A program made the position numbers and the translations under genes. Below are positions 29,699 to 39,108 of a stretch of 64,000 nucleotides of DNA, one piece after another. The stretch lies in assembly GCF_014207985.1 (NCBI RefSeq), contig NZ_JACHMI010000001.1:1347001-1411000 (forward strand), in the 5' to 3' direction. How positions within the stretch are numbered: the first letter of the stretch is position 1; every line of letters begins with the position of its first letter. The DNA comes from Nonomuraea rubra. GTDB lineage: Bacteria > Actinomycetota > Actinomycetes > Streptosporangiales > Streptosporangiaceae. Under the pieces are notes generated by a model that saw nothing but the letters and a program-made list of their open reading frames with translations, was not told the origin of the DNA and searched no databases.

Positions 29699-31276
29699 AT
29701 GGGCCGGGTGAGACGGGTTCGGGACGCCTCCCTGGGGACGCAGCTGTTCGTCCTCCAGATGGTGATCGTGCTGCTCGCCGTCGGCGGCACCGGAGGCGTG
29801 TGGGCCGAGCACACGCGCGACCAGCTCGACGAGCTGCACCAGCAGCGGGCGCTGGCCATCGCGCAGTCGGTGGCCGGGCTGCCCGAGGTCAGGCGGGCAT
29901 TCGGGCTGGCACGGCCCGAGAGCGTGCTGCAGCCGCTGGCCATGAGCGTGCAGCAGGAGACCGGCGCCGACTACGTGGTGATCGCCAACACCGAGCAGGA
30001 GCGCTACGCCCATCCCAACGCCTCCCTGATCGGCAAGCGGCTGTCCACCGACGGCAGCACGGTCCTGCGTACGGGCCGCAGCTGGGTCGGCACCGAGACC
30101 GGCACCATCGGCACCACGGTCAGGGGCAAGGCCCCCATCCGCGACGAGTACGGCACGGTCATCGGCCTCGTCTCGGTCGGCGTGCTGGAGACGACGGTCA
30201 TCAGCCAGGTCTTCCAGGCGCTGCCGCCGCTCGTCTGGACCGCGCTGGCCGTGCTGCTGGCCGGGCTCGCGCTGGCCGTGCTGATCACCGCGCGGGTGCG
30301 CAGGCAGACGTTCGGGCTGGAGCCGCGCGAGATCGCCGCGCTGCTGGAGCAGCGCGAGGGGGTGCTGCACGGCGTCAAGGAGGGCGTGCTCGCGCTCGAC
30401 CTGGAAGGCAGGGTGACCCTGGTCAACGACGCCGCCCGCGAGCTGCTCGGGGACGTGGGCGCGGACCTGACGCGGATGCCGGTCTCCGAGCGCATGCGCG
30501 ACGTGCTCGGCGGCGCCGACCCCGGTGAGGACCGCATCGTGCTGCACGGCGACCGCGTGCTGGTGCTCAACCGCACCCCCGTCTGGGTACGCGGGCGCCA
30601 CCGCGGCTGGGTGGTCACCCTGCGGGACCGCACCGAGCTGATCCGGCTGGCCCGCGAGCTGGACGACGCCAGCAGCGCCACCGACGCGCTGCGGGCCCAG
30701 GCGCACGAGTTCGCCAACCGCATGCACACCGTGGTCGGCCTGCTGGAGCTGGGCGAGCACGAGGCGGCCATCGGCTTCATCACCCGCACCACCCACGGCG
30801 CCTACGCCACCGGCCTGCGCGAGCGCATCCAGGACCCCACGCTCGCCGCCCTGCTGCTGGCCAAGTCCGCCGAGGCGGCCGAGCGCGGGGCCGAGCTCGT
30901 GCTCGCCGAGGACTCCTCGGTGCCCGAGGGCCTGCTCGGCGATCCCCGCGACGCGGTCCTCGTGGTCGGCAACCTGGTCGCCAACGCCATCGACGCGCTC
31001 GACGGCGCGCAGGGCACGATCGAGGTCTCGGTGCAGGCCGACGCGCGCGGGCTGCGCGTACGGGTCGGCGACTCCGGGCCCGGCATCGCGCCCGACCTGG
31101 TGGAGGAGGTCTTCAGGGAGGGGTTCACGACGAAGGCCGCGAAGGCGGGGCCGCGCGGGCTCGGGCTGGCGCTGACCCGGCAGGTGTGCCTGCGCAGGGG
31201 CGGCTGGGTGCGCGTGCGGAACGCGGGCGGGGCGGTCTTCACCGCGCTGCTCCCGGTGCGGGCGGGCACCTCGTGA
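29699..31276 (+). CDS. CitA/DcuS-type sensor histidine kinase
   Basis: 525 residues. TM1 about 14-34, extracytoplasmic PAS-like sensor about 36-175 (ADYVVIANTEQERYAHPNAS, GTTVRGKAPIRDEYGTVIGL are the CitA/DcuS ligand-domain signature), TM2 about 178-199, cytoplasmic PAS about 215-315, phospho-acceptor H336 in AQAHEFANRMHTVVGLLE, and a C-terminal ATPase (NLVANAIDAL, GDSGPGIAPDL, RGLGLALTRQV). CitA relatives sense citrate or C4 acids outside the cell. Its stop overlaps the response regulator start. Divergent from tctCBA, which matches a carboxylate-sensing role. Confidence 0.93.
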   Translation: MGRVRRVRDASLGTQLFVLQMVIVLLAVGGTGGVWAEHTRDQLDELHQQRALAIAQSVAGLPEVRRAFGLARPESVLQPLAMSVQQETGADYVVIANTEQERYAHPNASLIGKRLSTDGSTVLRTGRSWVGTETGTIGTTVRGKAPIRDEYGTVIGLVSVGVLETTVISQVFQALPPLVWTALAVLLAGLALAVLITARVRRQTFGLEPREIAALLEQREGVLHGVKEGVLALDLEGRVTLVNDAARELLGDVGADLTRMPVSERMRDVLGGADPGEDRIVLHGDRVLVLNRTPVWVRGRHRGWVVTLRDRTELIRLARELDDASSATDALRAQAHEFANRMHTVVGLLELGEHEAAIGFITRTTHGAYATGLRERIQDPTLAALLLAKSAEAAERGAELVLAEDSSVPEGLLGDPRDAVLVVGNLVANAIDALDGAQGTIEVSVQADARGLRVRVGDSGPGIAPDLVEEVFREGFTTKAAKAGPRGLGLALTRQVCLRRGGWVRVRNAGGAVFTALLPVRAGTS

Positions 31277-31929
31277 TCCGCGTGCTGGTCGTCGACGACG
31301 ACTTCATGGTCGCCCGCATCCACAGCGGCTACGTGAGCAGGGTGCCGGGCTTCAGCGTGGTCTCCGTCGCGCACAGCGGCGCCGACGCGCTGGCGGCGGC
31401 CGCCGTGCTGCGGCCCGACCTCGTGCTGCTCGACATCTACCTGCCCGACATGTCCGGCCTGGACGTGCTCAAGGCGCTGCACGACGTGGACGTCCTCATG
31501 GTCAGCGCCGCCCGCGACGTGCCCACCGTCAGGGAGGCCATGCGGGGCGGCGCGGTCAACTACCTCATCAAGCCGTTCACCGCCGCCGCCCTGGCCGAGC
31601 GCCTCCGGCAGTACGCCGACACCCGCAACCGCCTGACCTCCATCGGCCCCGAGGCCCGCCAGGACGACGTGGACCGGCTCTTCGGCACGCCCAAGACCGC
31701 CGTCCCCATGCCGAAAGGGTTGTCGGCGGCCACCTGCGCGCTGGTCGCCGATACCCTCCGGGAAGCGGGCCGCGACCTGTCAGCCGCCGAGGCTGCCGAG
31801 CTCACGGGCCTGTCGCGGGTCAGCGCCCGCCGCTATCTGGAACACCTGTGCGCGGCGGGGCAGGCCGAGTTCCGGCCGCGTTACGGCACGGCCGGTCGGC
31901 CGGAACATCGCTACCGGTGGCTAGGTTGA
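31273..31929 (+). CDS. CitB/DcuR-type response regulator
   Basis: 218 residues. Receiver with VLVVDDDFMVARIHSGYV, phospho-acceptor D54 in LVLLDIYLPDMSG, and LIKPF switch Lys. The C-terminal HTH (about 150-218: LSAAEAAELTGLSRVSARRY, LEHLCAAGQAEFRPRYGTAG, GRPEHRYRW) is the CitB/DpiA type. GTG start overlaps the kinase stop by 4 nt. Likely activates the divergent tctCBA genes. Confidence 0.93.
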   Translation: MIRVLVVDDDFMVARIHSGYVSRVPGFSVVSVAHSGADALAAAAVLRPDLVLLDIYLPDMSGLDVLKALHDVDVLMVSAARDVPTVREAMRGGAVNYLIKPFTAAALAERLRQYADTRNRLTSIGPEARQDDVDRLFGTPKTAVPMPKGLSAATCALVADTLREAGRDLSAAEAAELTGLSRVSARRYLEHLCAAGQAEFRPRYGTAGRPEHRYRWLG

Positions 31930-32021
31930 CACATTTCCGTAGCCATTTCCCGTGACATATGCGGATCCGCGTGCCTTACTGTTGCCTGAGACTTGGCTGC
32001 GGACCGGGAGGAGATTGAGGC

Positions 32022-34019
32022 GTGCGAAACGCCGGACCGATCGAATCACCGACCGACCCGTTCGCCTCGGTGCCCTTACCGACGTCGGCTGTCACCAGAA
32101 GACCGCGGATCGAAGGACTGCCTCCGGGCGTCTCCCGGGAGATCTTCGGCCCGCCGGAGAAGCAGGAGCCACAGCCGGCCCAGGGTCCGAGCGCCCCGGG
32201 CGGTCCGTCGGGCAAGGGCACGCTGCCACCGGTGCCGCCCGCGCAGCCCTGGCCCATGGCCGCGGAGAAGGAGCCGGCGGGCCGGCCCGCCACCGCGTTC
32301 GGCACGCCGGAACGGCCCTCGCCGTTCGAGCCAGAGCCGCCCCGGCGCCGCCGGCTGCTGCCGGGCCTCATCGTGTTCGTGCTGGTGCTGGCGGCTCTGG
32401 CGTACGTGGTGCCGGCCGTGCTCATGTCCGGCTCCGTCCTGCGCGGCACGCGCGTGGCCGGCGTGGACATCGGCGGGCTGACCGTGACGCAGGCGGCCGA
32501 CAAGCTCCGCAGCGAACTGGGCGCCAAGCTCAGCAAGCCCGTCGTGGCCGACATCGGCGGGAAGAAGGACACCATCCAGCCCGACGAGGCCGGGCTCGAG
32601 CTCGACGTGGTCGCCACCATCGGGCAGGCGCCCAGCGGGTTCCCCAGCCCGGCGGAGGTGTGGCGGGGGCTGGTCGGCACGACCGAGCTCCAGCCCAGGA
32701 TCAGCGTCGACTCCTCCCAGCTCACCAGGACCGTCGAGGGGCTGGCGGAGAGCATCGACAAGCCCGCCGTCGAGGGCCGGGTGACCTTCTCGGGGCTGCA
32801 GCCCAGGGCCCGCCGCCCCGAGGACGGGGTGCTGCTCGACCGGGACGACGCCGTACGCAGGGTCAGCCAGACCTTCCTGAACGGCGGCGGCCCCGTCGTC
32901 CTCACGCTCAGGCCCGCCAAGCCCACCACCACCCCCGAGGCCGTCACCGCGGCGGTGGCCAAGGCCAAGGCCGCCGTGGCCGCCCCCCTGACGCTGACGC
33001 TCGACGACAAGCAGGTGCAGATCCCGCCGGCCATGATCGCGGCGAACCTCACCTTCAACGCCGACGGGGACGGCGCGCTCGTGCCCCAGTTCGACGCCGA
33101 GCGGGTGCTGGCCTCCGTCGAGAGCGGCCTGGTTGACGCGGCGCAGCAGCCGCGGGACGCCTCGTACGAGATCGTGAACGGCAAGCCCGTCCTGGTGGCA
33201 GCCCGCGCAGGCCGTGGGGTCAACGACAAGCTGCTGGCCAGGGACGCGGAGAAGGTGTTCGCCGAGGGCGGGGAGCGCACGATCCCGGTCCGGCTCGGCA
33301 CCGTCGCGCCCGCCGTGGACACCACGCAGATCCAGGGCCTCGGCATCAAGGAGCTGGTCAGCGAGTTCACCACGACGTTCGACTGCTGCCAGCCCCGGGT
33401 GAAGAACATCGAGCGGATGGCGCAGGAGGTCGACGGGTACCTCGTCAAGCCGGGGGAGACGTTCTCCATCAACGAGGTGGTCGGCGAGCGGACGGTCGAG
33501 GACGGGTACGTCGAGGCCGGGCAGATCGTCGGCGGCCGGATGGTGAACATCGTCGGCGGCGGCGGCTCGCAGTTCGCGACCACCATGTACAACGCGGCGT
33601 TCTTCGGCGGGTTCGACGACGTGGAGCACCAGCCGATGGACTACTACGCGCCGCGCTACCCGGCAGGCAGGGACGTCGCGCTGCTGTACCCGGACCTGGA
33701 CCTGAAGTGGCGCAACGACTCCGAGACCGGGGTGCTGATCAAGACCACGGTCACCGGCACGACGGTGACGGTGGCGCTGTGGGGCACCAAGCGGTACGAC
33801 CGGGTGGAGGCCGTGGAGTCGGAGCGGCGGGACCTGACCCCGTTCCGGCGGGAGACCAGCGCGGCGGCCGGTTGCCTGCCGACGGTGGGGGAGCAGGGGT
33901 TCACGATCGATGTGACCCGGGTGTTCCACCAGGACGGCAAGGTGGTCAAGAAGGACAAGAAGCTGACCACCAAGTACCGGCCGCAGACCCAGACGACCTG
34001 CACCGCCGTGTCCCAGTAA
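32022..34019 (+). CDS. VanW-family membrane-anchored protein with PG_binding_4 domains
   Basis: 665 residues. Pro-rich cytoplasmic N-terminus (1-107), basic stretch PRRRRLLPG, one membrane helix about 112-134, then extracellular peptidoglycan-binding-4 type repeats (TRVAGVDIGGLTVTQAADKL; KLLARDAEKVFAEG), and the VanW domain about 450-580 (GYLVKPGETFSINEVVGER, GGGGSQFATTMYNAAFFGG, DYYAPRYPAGRD). VanW proteins occur in glycopeptide-resistance clusters and cell-wall loci; biochemical role unknown. Start GTG 32022 with GGGAGGAG upstream. ATTTCCGT elements precede it (31933-31953). Confidence 0.88.
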   Translation: MRNAGPIESPTDPFASVPLPTSAVTRRPRIEGLPPGVSREIFGPPEKQEPQPAQGPSAPGGPSGKGTLPPVPPAQPWPMAAEKEPAGRPATAFGTPERPSPFEPEPPRRRRLLPGLIVFVLVLAALAYVVPAVLMSGSVLRGTRVAGVDIGGLTVTQAADKLRSELGAKLSKPVVADIGGKKDTIQPDEAGLELDVVATIGQAPSGFPSPAEVWRGLVGTTELQPRISVDSSQLTRTVEGLAESIDKPAVEGRVTFSGLQPRARRPEDGVLLDRDDAVRRVSQTFLNGGGPVVLTLRPAKPTTTPEAVTAAVAKAKAAVAAPLTLTLDDKQVQIPPAMIAANLTFNADGDGALVPQFDAERVLASVESGLVDAAQQPRDASYEIVNGKPVLVAARAGRGVNDKLLARDAEKVFAEGGERTIPVRLGTVAPAVDTTQIQGLGIKELVSEFTTTFDCCQPRVKNIERMAQEVDGYLVKPGETFSINEVVGERTVEDGYVEAGQIVGGRMVNIVGGGGSQFATTMYNAAFFGGFDDVEHQPMDYYAPRYPAGRDVALLYPDLDLKWRNDSETGVLIKTTVTGTTVTVALWGTKRYDRVEAVESERRDLTPFRRETSAAAGCLPTVGEQGFTIDVTRVFHQDGKVVKKDKKLTTKYRPQTQTTCTAVSQ

Positions 34020-34037
34020 GTGCCCCGGGCGCGGTGG

Positions 34038-35114
34038 TCAGGACGGGGTCAGGGACATGAGGCGGTCGTCGCCTGGCCGGGGGTTGCCGCGGCCGTCCTT
34101 GTTGCTGGTGCCGATCCACAGCTTGCCGTCCGGGGCGGTGGCGACCGCGCGGAGCCGGCCGTAGCGGTCGGCGAAGTGGGCCACCGGGGTGCCGGCGGAG
34201 CCGTCCTCGCCCAGCGGGATCTGCCACAGGCGCGCCCCCCTCAGGGCCGCCATCCACAGGGACCCGTTCGCGTACGCCAGGCCCGACGGTGAGGCGTCCT
34301 CCGTGGGCCAGGTGAGGATGGGGTTGATGTAGCTCTGGTCGCTGCCCCGGCCCTCGACGTCCGGCCACCCGTAGTTGCCTCCCGGCTCGATCCGGTTGAC
34401 CTCGTCGTAGGTGTTCGCGCCGAACTCCGAGGCGTACAGGCGGCCTGAGCCGTCCCAGGCCAGGCCCTGGACGTTGCGGTGGCCGTAGCTGTAGACCAGC
34501 GTGCCGAACGGGTTGCCGGGCGCGGGCGCCCCGTCCACGGTCATGCGCAGGATCTTGCCCCCGAGCGAGTCGCGCCGCTGGGCCAGGTCGCGGTCACCGG
34601 TCTCGCCGGTGGTGGCGTACAGGAAGCCGTCGGGGCCGAAGGCGAGCCGGCCGCCGTTGTGGATGCCGCCCTTGGGGATGCTCTGCACCAGGAGCTGCTG
34701 GTCGGTGAGGCCGCCGTCGGTGAGCCGGTAGCGGACGATCCGGTTGTCCTGCTCGGCGGTGTAGTAGAGGAAGACCTGGTCCTCCTTGGTGGCCACGCCC
34801 ATGAGGCCGCCCTCGCCGTCGGGCCTGGCGTCCTCGATCTTGGCCAGTTCGGTCACCTGGCCGGTCGGGGTGACCCGGAGCACCCGGGCCGTGTCGCGTT
34901 CGGTGACCACGGCGTCCCCGCCGGGCAGGAACGCGATCCCCCACGGCACGGCCAGCCCGGTCGCCACGTCCTCGGGGGCACTCGGGGCGTCGCCCACCGA
35001 CACGGCCGCCGTGGGGCGCACCTCTCCGCCGCGGCTGGAGCAGGCCGTGAGCCCGGAGCATGCCGTGAGTGCGGTCAGTAGCATGATCGTCCAGAGCTTC
35101 CTCATGTGTTCCAT
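34038..35114 (-). CDS. PQQ-dependent sugar dehydrogenase-like lipoprotein
   Basis: 358 residues. Lipoprotein signal with lipobox LTAC near residue 20-25, then a six-bladed propeller of the glucose/sorbosone dehydrogenase family: GLAVPWGIAFLPGGDAVVTE, GGLMGVA, HNGGRLAFGPDGFLYATTGE, YSYGHRNVQGLAWD, SEFGANTYDEVNRIEPGGNY, GWPDVEG. Members oxidise sugars with PQQ outside the membrane; no PQQ synthesis genes are in the window. ATG 35114 or the third codon further ATG at 35105. Divergent from the 2-hydroxyacid dehydrogenase gene 29 nt away. Confidence 0.9.
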   Translation of the reverse strand: MEHMRKLWTIMLLTALTACSGLTACSSRGGEVRPTAAVSVGDAPSAPEDVATGLAVPWGIAFLPGGDAVVTERDTARVLRVTPTGQVTELAKIEDARPDGEGGLMGVATKEDQVFLYYTAEQDNRIVRYRLTDGGLTDQQLLVQSIPKGGIHNGGRLAFGPDGFLYATTGETGDRDLAQRRDSLGGKILRMTVDGAPAPGNPFGTLVYSYGHRNVQGLAWDGSGRLYASEFGANTYDEVNRIEPGGNYGWPDVEGRGSDQSYINPILTWPTEDASPSGLAYANGSLWMAALRGARLWQIPLGEDGSAGTPVAHFADRYGRLRAVATAPDGKLWIGTSNKDGRGNPRPGDDRLMSLTPS

Positions 35115-35143
35115 ACTTCCCCCGTAGTCGTAAGGTTCTCGGC

Positions 35144-36052
35144 ATGAAGACCTGGGTTCCGTCCGATTCGGTGGCCGATGTACTGTCCGAGCTTCCCGGC
35201 GTCGAATGTGCCGTCTATGACGGCACGTCCGCGATGCCGGATGGGGTGGAGGATGTGGAGGTGTGGATCCCCCCGTTGGTCACCGTGCCCGACGTGCCGG
35301 GGACCCTGGCCAGGATGAGCTCGCTGCGGCTGCTGCAGACCGTGACCGCGGGCGTGGAGCCGTACCGGCCGCACGTGCCCGAGGGCGCGGTGTTGTGCAA
35401 CGCGCGCGGCGTGCACGAGGCGGGCACCGCCGAGTGGGCGGTGGGCGCCATGATCGCGGTGCTCAGGGAGTTCCCGGGATTCGTGGACGCGCAGCGCAGG
35501 GGTGAGTGGACCTACCACCACACCGGCGTGCTGGCCGACTCGACCGTGCTGATCGTCGGGTACGGCTCCATCGGCACCGCGCTGGAGCGGCGCCTCGACG
35601 GGTTCGAGGTGGAGATCGTCCGCGTGGCCAGGAGCGCCCGCGACGGCGTGCACGCCATGGACGAGCTGCCCGCGCTGCTGCCGGAGGCGGACGTGGTCGT
35701 GCTGCTCGTGCCCGCCACCGCCGCCACGGCAGGGATGGTCGACGCCGCGTTCCTGGCCCGGATGAAGGACGGCGCCGTGCTGGTGAACGCCGCCAGGGGC
35801 GGGGTCGTCGACACCGACGCGCTGGTCGCCGAGCTCAAGACCGGCCGGCTGCGCGCCGCCCTCGACGTGACCGCCCCCGAGCCGCTGCCCGAAGGTCACC
35901 CTCTGTGGAGCGCGCCGGGCGTGCTGATCACCCCGCACGTGGCCGGCAGCACCCCCGCCTCCGTACGGCGCACGCTCCGGCTCGTCCGCGCCCAGGTGGA
36001 GAGATACCTGGCCGGCGCGCCGTTGGAGAACGTCATCACCGACTCGTACTGA
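35144..36052 (+). CDS. D-isomer-specific 2-hydroxyacid dehydrogenase
   Basis: 302 residues. NAD-binding motif VGYGSIGTALERRL, catalytic Arg in NAARGGVVDTDAL, Glu in DVTAPEPLPEGHPLW, and His in ITPHVAGST. The opening FEL-like region KTWVPSDSVADVLSELPGVE is variable. Reduces a 2-keto acid to a D-2-hydroxyacid, or acts in the reverse direction; specific substrate not readable. Shares a 29-nt divergent promoter gap with the PQQ-type dehydrogenase. Confidence 0.9.
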   Translation: MKTWVPSDSVADVLSELPGVECAVYDGTSAMPDGVEDVEVWIPPLVTVPDVPGTLARMSSLRLLQTVTAGVEPYRPHVPEGAVLCNARGVHEAGTAEWAVGAMIAVLREFPGFVDAQRRGEWTYHHTGVLADSTVLIVGYGSIGTALERRLDGFEVEIVRVARSARDGVHAMDELPALLPEADVVVLLVPATAATAGMVDAAFLARMKDGAVLVNAARGGVVDTDALVAELKTGRLRAALDVTAPEPLPEGHPLWSAPGVLITPHVAGSTPASVRRTLRLVRAQVERYLAGAPLENVITDSY

Positions 36053-36288
36053 GAGGATCCCGGAACGTGGCTGGTCCGTGACCTTCGGTGCGTACGGTTA
36101 CGTTTGCAGGGAGTTCCTGACTCACTGTCAAGGAATTCTTGGCGGCAATTGGTCTGTCTGGTTATCAGATCGGTGACGACATCGGCGTTGTCACCACCCG
36201 CGCACCCACGACGGCACACACTGGCGAGGTGATCGACCGGGCTTCGGCGGTCATGGGTGCAGAGTTCTAGACGGGATGGGCAACGACT

Positions 36289-38904
36289 GTGATCCGCTGG
36301 CGTGATCCCCGGGTGCCGCCGGCCGCCGCCGCGGCGGCCGGCGCGATGGCGTTCGCCGCCGCCCTCCTGACGGAGAGCCCGGCCTTGGTCACCGGAGCGG
36401 TCGCCGGAGGGATCGCGGCGCTGATCGCCGCCGCCTCCTTGCTGATCGCCTCGGTGAAGCAGGCGGCCACGCACCGCCCGGCCGCGATGGGCGCGCGCTG
36501 GATGGGCGGCGGCGCCATCATCTGGACCGCCGGGGTGGCGCTGCGGCCGTTCACCGAGAGCTTCGTCGACAGCTTCGCGGACATGTTCATGCTGCTCGGC
36601 ACGGTCATCACGGCGAGCGGCGCGCTGGTGGCCGCCGACCGCAGGTTCCCGGCCAGGGCCGCTTTACGGCATCTCACCGACGCCTACCTGTGCGCGGCCT
36701 CGCTCTTCCTGATCGGCTGGATGGTGGCGTTGCGCCACGTCTACGCCGAGACGGCCGACGCGGCCGTGTTCACGCTGGTCATGCTGCCGCCGCTGGTGGG
36801 GCTGCTGGTGACGTTCGCCGTGATCCCGTCGGTGCTGACCAGCAGGTCGTCGTCCTGGCTGCTCGGCCTGGCGGGCGTGGGCGCGCTGGCCGCGATGACC
36901 GTGGCCGGGATGTCCACGGCGGTGGCCCGGCTGATGGACGCCGAGCCGCAGCTCTGGGGCGTGATGCTCGCGCCTGTCGCGTTCCTGCTGCTGGCCGCGG
37001 TCCCGTGGGGGCCGCGGGTCAAGCCGGCGAACCGGCCGGCGGTCGGCCACGTGGTCGCGCTCGTGCCCCTGGCGCTGGTGGCCGTGGCCGCCGGCACGCT
37101 GCTCGTGCACCAGGCGGGCGGGCGCACCGGGCCGCCCGTCACCGGCGTCGTGGTGCTCGGGGTCTCCGTGGTGCTGCTCCTGCTGGTGCGGCTGTTCGTG
37201 GTCTCGGCGACGAACGCGCGCCTGCGCGGCCTGGTCAAGCTGAGCGAGCGCCAGCTCAGGGACCTGGCGGAGAGCACCGGCGACGTGGTGTTCACCTGCG
37301 ACTACGAGGGTGTCGTACGCGAGATCGGCGCGGGCGTCGAGGTCACGTACGGCTACAGCCAGGAGGAGCTGGTCGGCGGGTCGATCTTCGACTACATCCA
37401 CCCCGAGGACGTGCCGGGCATCCAGGTGGCCATGCGCGCGATGAACCTCGAGGAGGACAACACCGCGCCCGGAGCCTGCCTGATCGCCTGCCGCGTCCGC
37501 GCGGCCGACGGCACCTGGCGCCCCACCGAGTCCGTGGCCACCCGCCGGGCCGGTGGCGAGGACCTGATGCTCGTGACGACCAGGGACGTCAGCGACGAGG
37601 AGGCGCTGCGCAACCAGGTCGCCCACCTGACCTTCCACGACGGCGTCACCGGGCTGCCCAACCGCGCCTACTTCGAGGAGCGCACCCGCGAGGTGCTGTC
37701 GGGCCGCACGGCGAACGTCGCGGTGATCTTCCTCGATCTCGACGGGTTCACCTCGGTCAACGACTCGGTCGGGCACGCCAGCGGCGACTACCTGCTCGGG
37801 CAGGCGGCCCGCCGGCTGCGCGGCGCCGTACGCGCCGACGACACGCTGGCCCGGTGGGGCGGCGACGAGTTCGCGGTGCTCGTGGAGACCGGCGGCGACG
37901 CGCAGCTCGCGGTGGACCTGGCCGAGCGGCTGGTGCGCGCGGTCTCGCAGGAGCCGTTCCGGGTCGCCGACCGCGACGTGGCGCTGACCGCGAGCGTGGG
38001 CGTCGCCTTCGCCGAGGACGACGTGCCGGCGGGCGACCTCATGCGCAACGCCGACGTGGCCATGGCGCGCTCCAAGGAGCTGGGCGGGCGGCGCGTGGAG
38101 GTGTTCGCCGCGCAGATGCACGCCGACGTGATGCGCCGCCTGGAGCTGGCGGCCGACCTGCAGCGGGCGCTGATCGAGCAGCAGTTCGCGATCGAGTACC
38201 AGCCGGTGGTGGACCTGGCGACCTCCCGGGTGACCGCGGTGGAGGCGCTGGTGCGGTGGTGGCGCGGGTCGGTGTTCGTGCCGCCGGAGCAGTTCCTCGG
38301 CGCGGCCGAGGACACCGGGCTGATCGTGCCGCTGAGCGAGTGGATCCTGCGCGAGGCGTGCCGCGAGGTGGCCGCCTGGCGGGCCTCGTCCTGGGACATC
38401 GGGCTGTCGCTGAACCTGTCGGCACGCCAGATCATGGCGCCCAGGTTCGTCGAGACGGTCGAGGAGGCGCTGACCGAGAGCGGGCTGCCCGCCTCCGTGC
38501 TCACCCTCGAAGTGATCGAGGAGATGCTGGTCGAGGACGCCGAGGAGACGATCAAGCGGCTGTCGGAGCTGCGGGCGCTCGGCGTGCGGCTGGCGATCGA
38601 CGACTTCGGCACCGGTTACGCCTCGCTGGCCTTCCTCAGGCAGCTGCCCGTGGACATGATCAAGATCGATCCGTCGTTCGTCTCGGGGCTCGGCAAGGAC
38701 GACACGCTGACCCTGCTCACGCGCACGATCGTGCGACTCGGGCACGACCTCGGGCTTATCGTGGTGGCCGAGGGGATCGAGCGTCCCGAGCAGCTCGAAC
38801 TGCTCAAGCAGATGGGCTGCACGAGGGGGCAGGGCTTCCTGGTGGCGCGGCCGATGGCGGCGCGCGGGGTCGACTCGCTGATGCGTACGAGTCTCACGGT
38901 TTGA
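36289..38904 (+). CDS. Membrane PAS-GGDEF-EAL protein
   Basis: 871 residues. About nine hydrophobic segments in the first 300 residues, PAS about 320-440 (RDLAESTGDVVFTCDYEGVV, YGYSQEELVGGSIFDYIHPE), GGDEF about 445-605 with RADD I-site and WGGDEFAVLVE, EAL about 615-860 with VEALVRWW, EVIEEML, DDFGTGYASL, KIDPSFV and VAEGIERPEQ. Both domains look catalytically complete. Start GTG 36289 after GGGATGGG; the 236-nt gap before it has no ORF. The second c-di-GMP enzyme of the window, unrelated in its sensor part to the one at 20892. Confidence 0.92.
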   Translation: MIRWRDPRVPPAAAAAAGAMAFAAALLTESPALVTGAVAGGIAALIAAASLLIASVKQAATHRPAAMGARWMGGGAIIWTAGVALRPFTESFVDSFADMFMLLGTVITASGALVAADRRFPARAALRHLTDAYLCAASLFLIGWMVALRHVYAETADAAVFTLVMLPPLVGLLVTFAVIPSVLTSRSSSWLLGLAGVGALAAMTVAGMSTAVARLMDAEPQLWGVMLAPVAFLLLAAVPWGPRVKPANRPAVGHVVALVPLALVAVAAGTLLVHQAGGRTGPPVTGVVVLGVSVVLLLLVRLFVVSATNARLRGLVKLSERQLRDLAESTGDVVFTCDYEGVVREIGAGVEVTYGYSQEELVGGSIFDYIHPEDVPGIQVAMRAMNLEEDNTAPGACLIACRVRAADGTWRPTESVATRRAGGEDLMLVTTRDVSDEEALRNQVAHLTFHDGVTGLPNRAYFEERTREVLSGRTANVAVIFLDLDGFTSVNDSVGHASGDYLLGQAARRLRGAVRADDTLARWGGDEFAVLVETGGDAQLAVDLAERLVRAVSQEPFRVADRDVALTASVGVAFAEDDVPAGDLMRNADVAMARSKELGGRRVEVFAAQMHADVMRRLELAADLQRALIEQQFAIEYQPVVDLATSRVTAVEALVRWWRGSVFVPPEQFLGAAEDTGLIVPLSEWILREACREVAAWRASSWDIGLSLNLSARQIMAPRFVETVEEALTESGLPASVLTLEVIEEMLVEDAEETIKRLSELRALGVRLAIDDFGTGYASLAFLRQLPVDMIKIDPSFVSGLGKDDTLTLLTRTIVRLGHDLGLIVVAEGIERPEQLELLKQMGCTRGQGFLVARPMAARGVDSLMRTSLTV

Positions 38905-38959
38905 GACTTGTGTCCACGAAGTTGGCGCGATGGCGTTCGGAGCGGCTATGGTGTAGGCC

Positions 38960-39010
38960 ATGCTTCGCAGTGAGATTCTCGTAGTACTTCGCCGGCGCGC
39001 AGGCCGATAG
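38960..39010 (+). CDS. ilv leader peptide (16 residues, Ile/Leu/Val run)
   Basis: A 16-codon frame MLRSEILVVLRRRAGR upstream of ilvB. The ILVVL run (codons 6-10) is made of the three branched-chain amino acids, whose scarcity would stall the ribosome just before a strong hairpin. This is the classical attenuator arrangement for acetolactate synthase operons and matches leader peptides known upstream of actinobacterial ilvB. Confidence 0.85.
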   Translation: MLRSEILVVLRRRAGR

Positions 39011-39071
39011 CGAAGCACGACGACCTGCGCGCCGCCCCAGACCCGCCGCCTGGTGGGAAGGGGCCTTTTTT
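38993..39071 (+). promoter_or_regulatory. Attenuator hairpins of the ilvBNC leader
   Basis: First hairpin: an 11-bp perfect stem CGGCGCGCAGG (38993-39003) with CCTGCGCGCCG (39024-39034), starting inside the leader peptide coding region. Second hairpin: GCCCC...CCCGCC GCCT GGTGGG...GGGGC (39034-39064) directly followed by a six-T run (39066-39071), a genuine intrinsic terminator, rare in this GC-rich DNA. A ribosome stalled on the ILVVL codons would cover the first stem. An alternative anti-terminator pairing is not obvious by eye. Confidence 0.8.
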
Positions 39072-39108
39072 ATGTCCTTAAGCGAGTAGCCACGCAAGGA
39101 ACGAGCCG

